Shown in pieces: positions 18,201 to 26,658 of a DNA stretch of 64,000 nt. The notes under the pieces were generated by a model that made no database searches, was not told the origin of the DNA, and saw only the letters and a list, made by a program, of their open reading frames with translations. Both the position numbers and the translations under genes were made by a program. The stretch comes from JBKEDC01 sp047974225 (GTDB lineage: Bacteria > Bacteroidota > Bacteroidia > Bacteroidales > Prolixibacteraceae), in NCBI GenBank assembly GCA_047974225.1, contig JBKECD010000139.1, positions 1 to 64,000 of the forward strand, in the 5' to 3' direction. The number at the start of each line of letters is the position of its first letter. Position 1 is the stretch's first letter.

Positions 18201-19551
18201 AACGTGGAAACGCACCTTCCCAAATTCCTACTTGGCATTTATCGCCACCGACACCAAACTGTGTGCCTATGTGAATATCCTCTGCAATCGCAACAACCGG
18301 ATTTGCCTAGCCACCGACCGCACAGCAGCGCAAGAATGGGTGGACAAAGCCGACAAGGAACTTGAGTCTGCGCCCTCAAAAGTTAATTTCGAACCGATCA
18401 TCAATAAGCCCAAAAGCAAACTTGGGGTGCTGACTATCGACAAGAATAATCACATTGCAATGGTAGAAATCCAACGTGATGTGAAGATTGATGAACTCTA
18501 TGACATGTGGCGGAATTTTGTGGCGGAAGGAAAACTCGACAGCGTCACACGCCGATTCATCTTGGCACAGGGCGACCACAAACTGCTTTCACCCGAACAA
18601 GAAGTGATTGCCAGTGAAAGCACATGGGCGGAAATGTTTCCGGGAGCTAAACTGGGCATTGTTACTAACGATGCTAAATCCATCAACACCGCCACGCTGA
18701 TGAACCATGACGACCGAAATATTCGCCCCTTTGCGAATGTCAATGATGCGAAAACATGGCTCACTGCTGCCGTCGATGAATACATCGAGCCGCTCGCCAA
18801 GGCAAGCTATGACCCCGCAACGAAGATTGCCGTGGTGGAAATCAATCAGCATATACGCCTTTCAGAGCTCAACGAGCGATGGAAAGAATTTTTCGAGCGA
18901 GGCATCATCGCCCCCGATGCCAAAGGCATCATCTGCAATCAAGGACGATTCTCGGTGCTCGATGATTCGCACAGCATCAAGGAATTTCAAAGTGTGTGGA
19001 TGAAATATTTCCCCAATGCCCGCTTAGCAATCATCACGAGCGACCCCAAGACAGTGGCAATCTTATCAGGGGGATTTAAAAACCCCTACATGCAATTGAA
19101 AAAAGACCCTTTGCATGCCTATCAATGGTTTGAAGAAGTCGAGCTGGAAGCAAAAAATGGAAAGCCCCTGAAAACTGCCCCTGAAAGCGCCGTAGCTAAA
19201 TTGACCTATGACAAAGAAAAGGATATTGCAGTGGTGGAAATTCTGGAAGATGTCAAAATATCGAAGCTGAATAGGTTCTGGAAAGAGCAAGTCAATAAAG
19301 GCACATTGCCTCGCCATGCCCACCGATTTGTGCACGACCAGAAAGATTTTTGCGTCATCGACGAAACTGCCGATGCTTTAGTCCGCTTCCCAATGTTTCA
19401 ACAACTCTTCCCCAAAGCATTTATGGCAGTGGTGGCATCCGACCCCAAGACCCAAGCGCTCGCCAACATGGCAGCTCAATCAAATCCACGCATCAAGCTG
19501 ATGAAAAATATCAACGACGCTTGGCAGTGGCTCGAAAATCCCAAACAATAG
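15277..19551 (+). CDS. Giant protein of 11 tandem SpoIIAA-like (STAS/SEC14-fold) repeats
   Basis: A 1424-residue protein built from eleven units with the same unit consensus as its neighbour (KFILNLG, W-x-x-xFP-x-A, AxVTxxPK, EAxxWL). No signal peptide, membrane span or other domain is seen. Units pair with those of the 12-repeat protein in order: unit 1 with 2, 2 with 4, 3 with 5, 4 with 6, 9 with 8 (shared KLLSPE / LLSPEK), 10 with 9 (shared PDAKGI / PNAKGI) and 11 with 12. Units 5-6 and 7-8 are copies of each other (LPLHYQRFILN and LPLHIQRFILN), showing an internal two-unit duplication. The first 23 codons of the longest ORF are dropped because the promoter covers them. Cytoplasmic scaffold or ligand binding is inferred only. 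Confidence 0.8.
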   Translation: MQTNDNTLHTYPTEVGIITCNDLTGIVSLDITADINLDKLFDTWCEMINKGWVNKKHSKFIFIQNEFLPLDNSSRILKSYQDWYEFFPNAYLAMVTTNPKVSALTTMMSKADKKVKLFERLEDATAWLSTVEGNAQTEEPTSSEAHKISYNSEKDIIYIDTLRDIYASEISATWEKYLNQGLFKPDSRKFILNLGKYTILGKASEALGRTGYWTAHFPDAYLAILAQDPRAIAVVGVTNSRNPNTALVKNHVEAVSWVSQADNKKPSAVHYAGFGLYGEDEFISLHYSTNRHIAIIDLHQDLSQKDINNSMMNFVNKYDDLQSMRMAVMNYGQFNITDSREKLLEYTDPWDELFPGNYKALVTTNPELIALISNDQILHQYNEHSKNNKIFANINEALTWLNSTNMPMACGDISYDEQNDIVTLQIQHDFTLQCLVQTCANALLNGLIPKDAKKLLLVQGEYHLNERLTELFNNTFLWKELFPNARLAVVVRDEVAYGKVSLCDHSKQYIHPFYNIEEAQRWLNTGKTAASSNEFGALYLDKENSIAIIDTLQNVTLAKLNSMWKDFVDSKQLPLHYQRFILNLNNYQVVDEDAMTYHSSWNEYFPKAHMAVVTSNKFAELLNPQAFDSFQGRVQGFNAPLDAYNWLFEKAPKEDDDIVTAEYDAQNKIAIAQITKDYYIAEHEAMWAKYLRLKLFPLDTQKFIFDDDGFKLRDNGAQLLRYSGEWMRMFSDRYLALVLSDPKFIAYASMLAKKNPRIGIVQNRQEALEWVNQADKTSGAKVPNIYGTLRIDEEHQVAIVDALQDITLDGLNIMWESFVNDNHLPLHIQRFILNCGDFKTIDENVVKLESSWSRLFPKGHMAIVNNNEKDARYNQQVELPFNGIAKVVNSIDEAYSWLFHVAPLHDGDVAIVKYTEETKTAHVKIIRDYQIDEINGVWEKFVNNKTIPEGTRKFIYEDCGFKAVSNGSQVLQFKGTWKRTFPNSYLAFIATDTKLCAYVNILCNRNNRICLATDRTAAQEWVDKADKELESAPSKVNFEPIINKPKSKLGVLTIDKNNHIAMVEIQRDVKIDELYDMWRNFVAEGKLDSVTRRFILAQGDHKLLSPEQEVIASESTWAEMFPGAKLGIVTNDAKSINTATLMNHDDRNIRPFANVNDAKTWLTAAVDEYIEPLAKASYDPATKIAVVEINQHIRLSELNERWKEFFERGIIAPDAKGIICNQGRFSVLDDSHSIKEFQSVWMKYFPNARLAIITSDPKTVAILSGGFKNPYMQLKKDPLHAYQWFEEVELEAKNGKPLKTAPESAVAKLTYDKEKDIAVVEILEDVKISKLNRFWKEQVNKGTLPRHAHRFVHDQKDFCVIDETADALVRFPMFQQLFPKAFMAVVASDPKTQALANMAAQSNPRIKLMKNINDAWQWLENPKQ

Positions 19552-19621
19552 TTGTGTTAAGGAAAGATTAAACTATAAATTATCAATAACAAAACATTAG
19601 GTAAGTAGATAGATTGTATTA

Positions 19622-19660
19622 ATATATATATATATATATTCGCACTTTAAAAGAGTGCGA
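19622..19660 (+). promoter_or_regulatory. (AT)9 tract and small hairpin upstream of the two-domain gene
   Basis: An alternating AT run (19622-19639) is followed by the hairpin TCGCACT-TTAAAAG-AGTGCGA (19640-19660). TATATTCG at 19634-19641 is a one-mismatch -7 element. The tract length could change by slippage and alter the promoter. The two-domain gene starts 14 bases later. Confidence 0.4.
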
Positions 19661-19673
19661 CAACAATACCCCA

Positions 19674-20471
19674 ATGAAGGAACTCGAATACAGATATATT
19701 CCCGAAGACAACATTTTTGCCATCTCAGGCGAAAACATCTTATCAGCCGAACATGCCCTTGACATGGTCGAATTTATAATCAAACATGCTGCGGAACTGA
19801 AATACTGCACCAGCATCTTGTTGGATTTGCGGAAAACCCAAATGCCCGACCCCACAGCCGATTATGCCACGATAACACCCGCAGTCAATGAAGGTATGAA
19901 CGCCTCAATGGGATATCACATGGCAATCATCACCGACACACCCCGAGAAACAGCCATCAGCATCATGCTCAGCAAAAAAATAACCAGCATGAAGATTGAG
20001 GTTTTTTCCACCGAAGCAGCTGCAACTAGTTTTCTGCGAGAGCAAGCCGCTCTTCGACCTGCACCCCTAGTGGAAAATATGAAACATAAGCAAGCCTTAC
20101 ACAAATATTCCTATAACGAAGAACAAAACATCTTCCGCATGGACTTCTTTGGAGAGGTCGATCTGGAAGAATTAGCCAACTTTGGAAAAGTGTTGTTTGA
20201 AAATAAGCTTATCCCCCTAGACTGCCACAAGATCATGCTCGTGGATAATGACACAATGATTGATGTGAAAGGAATTGTGGTGGAGGATATCGGTCCGCTA
20301 CTCTATGCCCCCTATGAAGATGTTATTTCAAAAACTCGCGTGGCAATTTGCACCGAAAACCTAGAATTACATGCGCTGGTGCTAAGCCTTCGGAAAACAT
20401 ATCAATTCCCTGTCAATCGTGCTTTTTCCTTTGAAGAAGATGCCCTTGCTTGGCTGAGCACTAATTTTTAA
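19674..20471 (+). CDS. Two-domain SpoIIAA-like (STAS/SEC14-fold) protein
   Basis: A 265-residue soluble protein with two units, roughly residues 1-128 and 138-265. Unit 1 shows CTSILLDLRKT, MGYHMAIITDTP and a degenerate end (EAAATSFL). Unit 2 has the classic LIPLDCHKIMLVDND, RVAICTENLELHAL and EEDALAWL. It is the third consecutive same-strand gene of the family, 122 bases after the 11-repeat gene. It has a complete start with ATG at 19674 and its own leader with an AT tract. The fold matches the giant proteins and the single-domain proteins at 37458-38218. No enzymatic residues are recognised. Confidence 0.75.
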   Translation: MKELEYRYIPEDNIFAISGENILSAEHALDMVEFIIKHAAELKYCTSILLDLRKTQMPDPTADYATITPAVNEGMNASMGYHMAIITDTPRETAISIMLSKKITSMKIEVFSTEAAATSFLREQAALRPAPLVENMKHKQALHKYSYNEEQNIFRMDFFGEVDLEELANFGKVLFENKLIPLDCHKIMLVDNDTMIDVKGIVVEDIGPLLYAPYEDVISKTRVAICTENLELHALVLSLRKTYQFPVNRAFSFEEDALAWLSTNF

Positions 20472-20509
20472 AATCAGCATAAACCAGTCAAATCAGCAAT
20501 TTCATTACC

Positions 20510-20550
20510 GTTAGGTCAATTCGTAATTCGTAATTGTTAATTCGTAATTA
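20510..20550. repeat. AATTCGTAATTCGTAATTG tract
   Basis: The same leader (GTtAGGTCAATTCGTAATTC) and unit as at 1687-1720. Here it lies just upstream of the purH promoter. Confidence 0.7.
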
Positions 20551-20557
20551 TATTTTG

Positions 20558-20565
20558 TATCTTTG
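20558..20565 (+). promoter_or_regulatory. purH -7 promoter element
   Basis: TATCTTTG, 26 bases upstream of the purH ATG, in the usual short-leader Bacteroidota arrangement. Confidence 0.6.
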
Positions 20566-20590
20566 TGCATCAAGTTGAAAAAACAACCCA

Positions 20591-22183
20591 ATGACAGAGA
20601 CAAGACAAATTAAATCAGCACTGATTTCGGTTTTCCATAAAGATGGATTAGACCTTATTGTGAAACGCCTGCACGAGCTTGGCGTCGAATTAATCTCAAC
20701 TGGCGGCACGCAAAGCTTCATCGAAGACCTAGGTATCCCCTGCACAGCAGTGGAAAGCCTCACCAGCTATCCTTCGATTCTGGGAGGACGAGTGAAAACC
20801 CTTCACCCCAAAGTGTTTGGCGGAATACTCAACCGCCGCGACCATGAAGGCGACCAGAAGCAAATTGCCGAATACGAAATCCCTTCCATCGACCTTATAA
20901 TTGTCGATTTATATCCTTTTGAAGACACCGTGGCTTCGGGCGCTTCGGAAGAAGACATTATTGAGAAAATCGACATCGGTGGCATTGCGCTCATCCGTGG
21001 CGCAGCCAAAAACTACAACGATGTGATCATCGTGTCAAATCGTGGTCAGTATGGCAAGCTGCTCGATTTGCTCAACGAGAAAAATGGCGAAAGCAATCTC
21101 GCCGACCGCAAAGCTTATGCCCGTGAGGCATTCGCCACTTCGTCGCACTACGACTCAGCTATCTTCAGCTATTTCAACCGAGAAAATGAAACTGCTTCAC
21201 AACGAGTGAGCCTCAACAATGGCGAGGTGCTTCGCTATGGCGAAAACCCACACCAAAGTGCCACATTCTACAAATTCAATAATTCCGACAGCCAAAACAC
21301 ACTCGCCAATGCGCAAGTGCTGCAAGGCAAACAACTTTCCTATAACAACCTGCTCGATGCCGATGCTGCATGGAAAGCCGCTTCCGATGCCTTCCATGCT
21401 GTCAATCATATCGAAAACAAATCAGCCGTGGCAGTCATCAAGCACCTCAACCCTTGCGGGTTGGCGGTGAGCAACGACACCATCAAGTCGCTCGACTTGG
21501 CTTGGGCAGGCGACCCTATTTCAGCCTTCGGCTCAATCATCTGCTTCACCAACACGGTAAGCAAAGAGATTGCAGAGTGGTTTGGTAAAAAATTCGTGGA
21601 AATCATCATCGCCCCTGAATTTACCGCCGAAGCATTGGAAGTGTTCAGTAGCAAGAAAAACTTACGTCTTTTGGTAGCTGGCGTCAAAGCGCCAACCACA
21701 GGCGAAAAACTCTATCGCTCCATCAGCGGCGGCATGCTCGTGCAAGATGAAGACGAGGGCATGGACACCGAATTTAAAAACGTAACTACAATCGAATTCG
21801 ACGCCACCAAAATGGAATTGGCAAAATTTGGCATCACCGCATGCAAAAACTTGCGAAGCAATGCAATTGCGATCGTAACCGAAAATGCTGACGGTTCATT
21901 CTGGCTGACAGGTGCTGGCATGGGGCAACCCAACCGCCTAGATAGTCTTCGCCAACTCACCATGCCACGATTCAACATGAAAGAAGATGTGAGCATCGAA
22001 GAATCGGTGGTGATTTCCGACGCCTTCTTCCCCTTCCGTGACAGTGTGGAAGCTGCCAATGAATATGGAGTGAAATACATCGTTGAGCCGGGCGGCTCAA
22101 TTCGTGATGAAGAAGTCATCGAAGCTTGCAACGAATTTGGCATGGCGATGCTATTCACTGGTCGCCGTCATTTTAAGCATTAA
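20591..22183 (+). CDS. purH: Bifunctional AICAR formyltransferase / IMP cyclohydrolase PurH
   Basis: A 530-residue enzyme for the last two steps of IMP synthesis. The N-terminal MGS-like IMP cyclohydrolase domain (about 1-200) has KSALISVFHKDGL, STGGTQSFIEDLGI and GGRVKTLHPKVFGGIL. The AICAR transformylase domain has RYGENPHQSA, the catalytic VIKHLNPCGLA, and the end segment EPGGSIRDEEVIEACNEFGM. Length is normal for the family and the gene looks intact. It stands alone, with its own promoter and terminator, between the SpoIIAA-like genes and the cell-shape operon. Confidence 0.97.
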   Translation: MTETRQIKSALISVFHKDGLDLIVKRLHELGVELISTGGTQSFIEDLGIPCTAVESLTSYPSILGGRVKTLHPKVFGGILNRRDHEGDQKQIAEYEIPSIDLIIVDLYPFEDTVASGASEEDIIEKIDIGGIALIRGAAKNYNDVIIVSNRGQYGKLLDLLNEKNGESNLADRKAYAREAFATSSHYDSAIFSYFNRENETASQRVSLNNGEVLRYGENPHQSATFYKFNNSDSQNTLANAQVLQGKQLSYNNLLDADAAWKAASDAFHAVNHIENKSAVAVIKHLNPCGLAVSNDTIKSLDLAWAGDPISAFGSIICFTNTVSKEIAEWFGKKFVEIIIAPEFTAEALEVFSSKKNLRLLVAGVKAPTTGEKLYRSISGGMLVQDEDEGMDTEFKNVTTIEFDATKMELAKFGITACKNLRSNAIAIVTENADGSFWLTGAGMGQPNRLDSLRQLTMPRFNMKEDVSIEESVVISDAFFPFRDSVEAANEYGVKYIVEPGGSIRDEEVIEACNEFGMAMLFTGRRHFKH

Positions 22184-22251
22184 GCTTGGACTTGGTCGCA
22201 TTGCTTTCAGCGAAGCCAATGCGCCAAAGACAAAGTGAAAAAAAGTAAAGC

Positions 22252-22284
22252 AAAAAAAAGCGAAGCATTAGCTTCGCTTTTTTT
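22252..22284 (+). terminator. Intrinsic terminator of purH
   Basis: Stem AAAGCGAAGC / GCTTCGCTTT with loop ATTA, flanked by A and T runs. Confidence 0.9.
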
Positions 22285-22313
22285 GTGTATTAAATAATTA
22301 TGCATTACTTTTG
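22282..22313 (+). promoter_or_regulatory. Promoter of mreB operon
   Basis: TTTG at 22282-22285 and TACTTTTG at 22306-22313 (20-bp spacing), 63 bases upstream of the mreB ATG. Confidence 0.55.
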
Positions 22314-22375
22314 GAGCTGAATCCATCGGAATGGATTTCTATCATTAAAAATACGAACAATACACCACTCAAAAT

Positions 22376-23398
22376 ATGGGATTATTTTCATTCTTAACCC
22401 AAGAAATTGCAATCGACCTTGGAACGGCTAACACCGTAATCATTCAAGATGGTAAAATCGTGCTCGACGAACCATCGGTAGTTGCCATAGATAAAAAAAC
22501 AGATAAACTTTGCGCTATTGGTCACCAAGCTCGCCAAATGGAAGGCAGAACGCCTCCCGGAATCGAGACTGTCCGTCCGCTTCGCGATGGCGTAATCGCT
22601 GACTTCAATGCGGCAGAACAAATGATTCGTGGGATGATTAAAAAAATCAATCCCAAAGGGAGCTTCTTTAGCCCCGCCCTAAAAATTGTGGTGTGTATTC
22701 CTTCGGGCTCTACCGAAGTGGAAATTCGCGCGGTGCGCGACTCTAGCGAGCACGCAGGCGGACGTGAAGTGTATATGATTTACGAACCAATGGCGGCAGC
22801 CATTGGCATTGGACTCGATGTGCAAGCCCCCGAAGGCACTATGATTGTTGACATCGGCGGTGGAACAACTGAGATTGCAGTGATTTCATTAGGCGGCATC
22901 GTAACCAACAAGTCCATCCGCATCGCAGGCGATGACTTGACTGCCGATATCGTCGAATATATGAGCCATCAGCACAATATCAAAGTGGGCGAACGCACTG
23001 CCGAGCAAATTAAAATCAATGTGGGGGCAGCACTTTCAAACCTTGAAGATGCGCCTACTCCTTTTATCGTGCAAGGACCTAACCGCATGACAGCACTGCC
23101 CGTAGAAGTACCTGTAACTCACCAAGAAATTTCACACTGTTTGGAAAAATCAATCCACAAGATTGAAAACGCTATTTTGAGCGCATTGGAGCAGACACCT
23201 CCTGAATTGTATTCCGACATTGTGAATCGCGGCATCTATTTGGCTGGCGGTGGTGCGCAATTGCGTGGTCTCGACCGTCGTTTGTCGGAAAAAATCAATA
23301 TTCCTTTCCACATTGCCGAAGACCCCTTACGTGCAGTAGTGAGAGGAACAGGTATCGCCCTGAAAAACATTGATAAATATCCATTCTTAATGCGCTAG
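22376..23398 (+). CDS. mreB: Rod-shape actin homologue MreB
   Basis: A 340-residue bacterial actin. Phosphate-1 motif AIDLGTANTVI, PLRDGVIADF, phosphate-2 motif MIVDIGGGTTEIAVIS and adenosine motif LAGGGAQLRGLD are all present. It forms membrane-bound filaments that guide elongation-mode peptidoglycan synthesis. It is the first gene of the mreB-mreC-mreD-mrdA-rodA operon (22376-28075), which has only short gaps or overlaps. The order is the one common in Bacteroidota. Confidence 0.97.
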   Translation: MGLFSFLTQEIAIDLGTANTVIIQDGKIVLDEPSVVAIDKKTDKLCAIGHQARQMEGRTPPGIETVRPLRDGVIADFNAAEQMIRGMIKKINPKGSFFSPALKIVVCIPSGSTEVEIRAVRDSSEHAGGREVYMIYEPMAAAIGIGLDVQAPEGTMIVDIGGGTTEIAVISLGGIVTNKSIRIAGDDLTADIVEYMSHQHNIKVGERTAEQIKINVGAALSNLEDAPTPFIVQGPNRMTALPVEVPVTHQEISHCLEKSIHKIENAILSALEQTPPELYSDIVNRGIYLAGGGAQLRGLDRRLSEKINIPFHIAEDPLRAVVRGTGIALKNIDKYPFLMR

Positions 23399-23416
23399 AA
23401 AAAAGAAAGACTTCCG

Positions 23417-24325
23417 ATGAAGAATTTATGGCGATTTCTTTCTCGTTTTTCAAACTTCTTTGTATTTCTGATATTTCAATTCATAGCCTTCTGGCTCATG
23501 AGCCGACATAACAATCTACAAAAAGTGAGCTTAGTGAGGGCAACTATCGAAGTGGTGGGAGCAACTCATCACCTGTCGAGCAATTGGCGCGATTACTTCT
23601 CGCTCAAAAAAACCAATGAAAGTCTAAACGCCGAAAACGCTCGGCTGCATGCTGAAATCGAACGGTATAAAAAGATTTATCACGACACCTATGCCCCCGA
23701 TTTAGCATCGGTGATGCAAGGAATTAGCGAAGCACAAAACGACAGTAGCACGACAGACAGCAATGGAGATTTCTCGGTATCGGCATTTAGTGACACCGCT
23801 CAATTTCAATTTATCCCTGCTCGTGTGGTCAATAATAGCTTTCGCCGATCCAATAATTTCATCACGATCAACAAGGGGAAGAACGATGGGGTAAAAGAGG
23901 AAATGGGCATCATTGGTCCCGATGGCGTGGTAGGCATCATCACCTCGGTGAGTGGAAACTATGCAATTGGACCTTCGCTGCTCAACAGCCGCTGGTCGGT
24001 TTCGACCAAAATCAAGCACTCGAAGTATTTTGGCACGCTGGCATGGGACGGCAAAGACCCTCAATATGCCCGATTGCACGAAATCCCTTTTCACGTCAAT
24101 GTCCAATCGGGCGATACGCTCGTAACGAGCGGATATTCTGATGTATTTCCCGAAGGGATTCCGGTAGCTGTTGTCGATGAACTTAGCCATGAAAATGGTG
24201 CCAATTTCCTCAATATATCTGCACGACTACTGACGAATTTTCAGAACCTCACCTATGTAACTTTGGTTGCCAATAAAGATATCGAAGAAATAGAAATGCT
24301 CAACAATACGGCTCAATATGAATAA
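23417..24325 (+). CDS. mreC: Rod-shape determining protein MreC
   Basis: A 302-residue bitopic membrane protein. One N-terminal transmembrane helix (about 14-31) is followed by a coiled coil with LNAENARLHAEIERYKK and a beta-rich periplasmic domain (FRRSNNFITINKG, GVVGIITSVSGNYA, VQSGDTLVTSGYSDVFPEG). The last is the diagnostic MreC stretch. It links MreB to the elongasome penicillin-binding protein. The gene starts 18 bases after mreB and its end overlaps the start of mreD by 8 bases. Confidence 0.93.
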   Translation: MKNLWRFLSRFSNFFVFLIFQFIAFWLMSRHNNLQKVSLVRATIEVVGATHHLSSNWRDYFSLKKTNESLNAENARLHAEIERYKKIYHDTYAPDLASVMQGISEAQNDSSTTDSNGDFSVSAFSDTAQFQFIPARVVNNSFRRSNNFITINKGKNDGVKEEMGIIGPDGVVGIITSVSGNYAIGPSLLNSRWSVSTKIKHSKYFGTLAWDGKDPQYARLHEIPFHVNVQSGDTLVTSGYSDVFPEGIPVAVVDELSHENGANFLNISARLLTNFQNLTYVTLVANKDIEEIEMLNNTAQYE

Positions 24326-24827
24326 CAATTTACTCCGAACGTTGGCACTCCCCTTGGTAATCGTCCTAGTGCAGACATTACTCCTCAGTCATATCCACAT
24401 GATCGGAATGACTGTGCCGTTCATCTATATCTACATCATCATGATGATGCCCTATCAGACATCACCACACCTACTGATGCTCACTGGTTTTTCTCTGGGA
24501 TTAGTCGTTGATTTATTTATGAACACACTCGGATTGAATGCCGCTGCCACCACATTTCTAGCCTTTGCCCGCCCCTCAATTATTCGTGTAATCTCGAAAA
24601 AAGATTATACCGAAATAAGCCCTAGCCCCAATGGCTTCGCTAATGGGTTTGCATGGTTTAGCTCCTATAGCTTTCTATGTTGTGCATTTCATGAGTTTTT
24701 TCTTTACTCCGTAGAAGCTTTCAGCTTTGCCAACTACGCACAGACAATCATCCGAATCATCAGCGGCACTCTTTTTAGCTCCGTGCTAATTATCCTCACT
24801 GAATACCTCACCCAAAAACAAAAATAG
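24318..24827 (+). CDS. mreD: Rod-shape determining membrane protein MreD
   Basis: A 169-residue, very hydrophobic protein with about five transmembrane helices (LPLVIVLVQTLLLS, FIYIYIIMMMPY, LGLVVDLFMNTLGLNAAAT and so on). Low sequence conservation is normal for MreD; position between mreC and mrdA and the membrane pattern carry the call. The start overlaps mreC by 8 bases, implying translational coupling. Confidence 0.88.
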   Translation: MNNNLLRTLALPLVIVLVQTLLLSHIHMIGMTVPFIYIYIIMMMPYQTSPHLLMLTGFSLGLVVDLFMNTLGLNAAATTFLAFARPSIIRVISKKDYTEISPSPNGFANGFAWFSSYSFLCCAFHEFFLYSVEAFSFANYAQTIIRIISGTLFSSVLIILTEYLTQKQK

Positions 24828-24828
24828 C

Positions 24829-26658
24829 GTGCAAAACCAATTCCGTGCATATCTTGTTGGGGGCATTTTTGTTTCTATTGGGATTATCTTTTTATTCAAG
24901 TTATTTTCCCTACAAGTGCTCAACACAAACTACGAAGAACGAGCCATGCGCAATGCGCTCCGCACCGTGGTGAGCTATCCAGGTAGAGGCTTAATATACG
25001 ACAGAAACGGAAAATCATTGGTAGAAAATAAAGCAGCATACGACCTGCTCGTAACCCCTCGTGAAGTGGGAGAATTTGACACCATTCAGCTATGCGATAT
25101 TCTCGGCATCGAAAAAGAAATACTTATCAAAGAACTTGCAAAAGCCAAGAAATACAGCCGCTATCGTCCTTCGATTATCGCCAAACAATTTTCACCTCAA
25201 GCAAATGCTCGCTTGCAGGAAAAACTATACAAATATCCGGGATTCTATGTACAATCACGCACCATCCGATTGTATCCAAAGCCCATTGCAGCTCACCTTT
25301 TGGGATATGTCGGCGAAATCAACAAAGAACAAATCGAACAAGATAAATACTACAGTCTCGGCGACTACATCGGGATTACTGGCGTGGAGCGTGCCTATGA
25401 AAAAGAACTACGTGGACAGAAAGGAGCGTCATACTACCTCGTTGATGTACACAATCGAGTGAAAGGCTCCTATAATGATGGTGCAAATGACACGGCAGCA
25501 GTGCTCGGCAATAGCCTTACGCTCACCATCGACCGTGATTTGCAAGAATATGCCGAAAAACTTATGCGCAATAAAAAAGGAGCGGTGGTAGCTATCGAGC
25601 CTAGCACAGGCGAAATTCTCGCCTTCTATTCAGGTCCGAGCTACAACCCCAACCGACTTGTGGGACGCGAGCGCGGAAACAACTACATGGAGCTACTCAA
25701 CGACTCGCTAAAACCGCTCACCAATCGAGCCATCTCGGCCGCCTATTCTCCCGGTTCAACTTTCAAAGTGCTCAACGGACTTATCGCCCTGCAAGAAGGA
25801 GTGATTACACCTCATACCTCATTCCCTTGCAACGGAACGGCTTCCAAACCGATGCGCTGCACCCACTACCACAATTCACTTGTGCAAATTGATGAGGCAA
25901 TCATCGAATCGTGCAACCCCTTTTTCTTCCAAGCCTTTCGAGCTTCAATGGGGCTCAAGAAAACGACCGAAGAAAGTTATGAAATATGGAGAAACTATAC
26001 CCGCGAATTTGGCTTAGGTGAGGCTTTGGGCAATGAGTTTTACGGACAATCAAACGGCAATATCCCCACCGCTGATTTTTTCAATCGCATCTATGGAAAA
26101 GGCAGCTGGAATGCCTACACCATTCGCTCGCTTGCCATCGGGCAAGGCGAGGTAATTCTCACCCCCATTCAAATGGCAAACTATGTTGCCACCATTGCCA
26201 ATCGGGGATATTACATCGAGCCGCACCTCGCCAAGCAAATCAGCAAGCAGCATAATGTGCTTGAAAACTTAGTCTTCGACAAGCATCAGACCTCAATCGA
26301 GCCAAAGTATTTCGACCTCGTGGCTAAAGACATGAAAACGATGGTGAACCATTCTTCGGGAAGATACCGAATACAAGTGGACAGCCTTGATATCTGCGGA
26401 AAAACAGGTACTATTCAAAATGCATCGGGAGGCTCCGACCACTCGTCATTCATCGGTTTTGCACCGCTCGACAATCCACAGATTGCCATCGCTGTCTTTG
26501 TCGAAAACGGGGTATGGGGCTCGCGCTATGCAGCTCCGATCGCTTCACTTATCATGGAGAAATACATCCGTGGCAACATTGCCTCCGAACGACGCCGAGC
26601 CGATGAAATAAAAATATCAAACACCAACTTACTAGGCATACACAACGATGAGATCTAG
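24829..26658 (+). CDS. mrdA: Elongasome penicillin-binding protein 2 (transpeptidase)
   Basis: A 609-residue class B penicillin-binding protein. An N-terminal anchor (about 7-25) is followed by the dimerisation domain starting PGRGLIYDRNGKSLVENKAAYDL and the transpeptidase domain. The active-site motifs are SPGSTFK (SxxK), SCN (SxN, in ESCNPFF) and CGKTGT (KTG). It crosslinks peptidoglycan during side-wall growth with RodA. The start codon is GTG at 24829, one base after the mreD stop, and no nearer ATG fits. The 3' end overlaps rodA by 11 bases. Confidence 0.95.
   Translation: MQNQFRAYLVGGIFVSIGIIFLFKLFSLQVLNTNYEERAMRNALRTVVSYPGRGLIYDRNGKSLVENKAAYDLLVTPREVGEFDTIQLCDILGIEKEILIKELAKAKKYSRYRPSIIAKQFSPQANARLQEKLYKYPGFYVQSRTIRLYPKPIAAHLLGYVGEINKEQIEQDKYYSLGDYIGITGVERAYEKELRGQKGASYYLVDVHNRVKGSYNDGANDTAAVLGNSLTLTIDRDLQEYAEKLMRNKKGAVVAIEPSTGEILAFYSGPSYNPNRLVGRERGNNYMELLNDSLKPLTNRAISAAYSPGSTFKVLNGLIALQEGVITPHTSFPCNGTASKPMRCTHYHNSLVQIDEAIIESCNPFFFQAFRASMGLKKTTEESYEIWRNYTREFGLGEALGNEFYGQSNGNIPTADFFNRIYGKGSWNAYTIRSLAIGQGEVILTPIQMANYVATIANRGYYIEPHLAKQISKQHNVLENLVFDKHQTSIEPKYFDLVAKDMKTMVNHSSGRYRIQVDSLDICGKTGTIQNASGGSDHSSFIGFAPLDNPQIAIAVFVENGVWGSRYAAPIASLIMEKYIRGNIASERRRADEIKISNTNLLGIHNDEI

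Noticed and set aside
10485..19551. Giant repeat proteins as surface adhesins
   Set aside because: There is no signal peptide, lipobox, sorting domain or membrane helix in either protein, and the unit pattern is that of a cytoplasmic alpha/beta fold.
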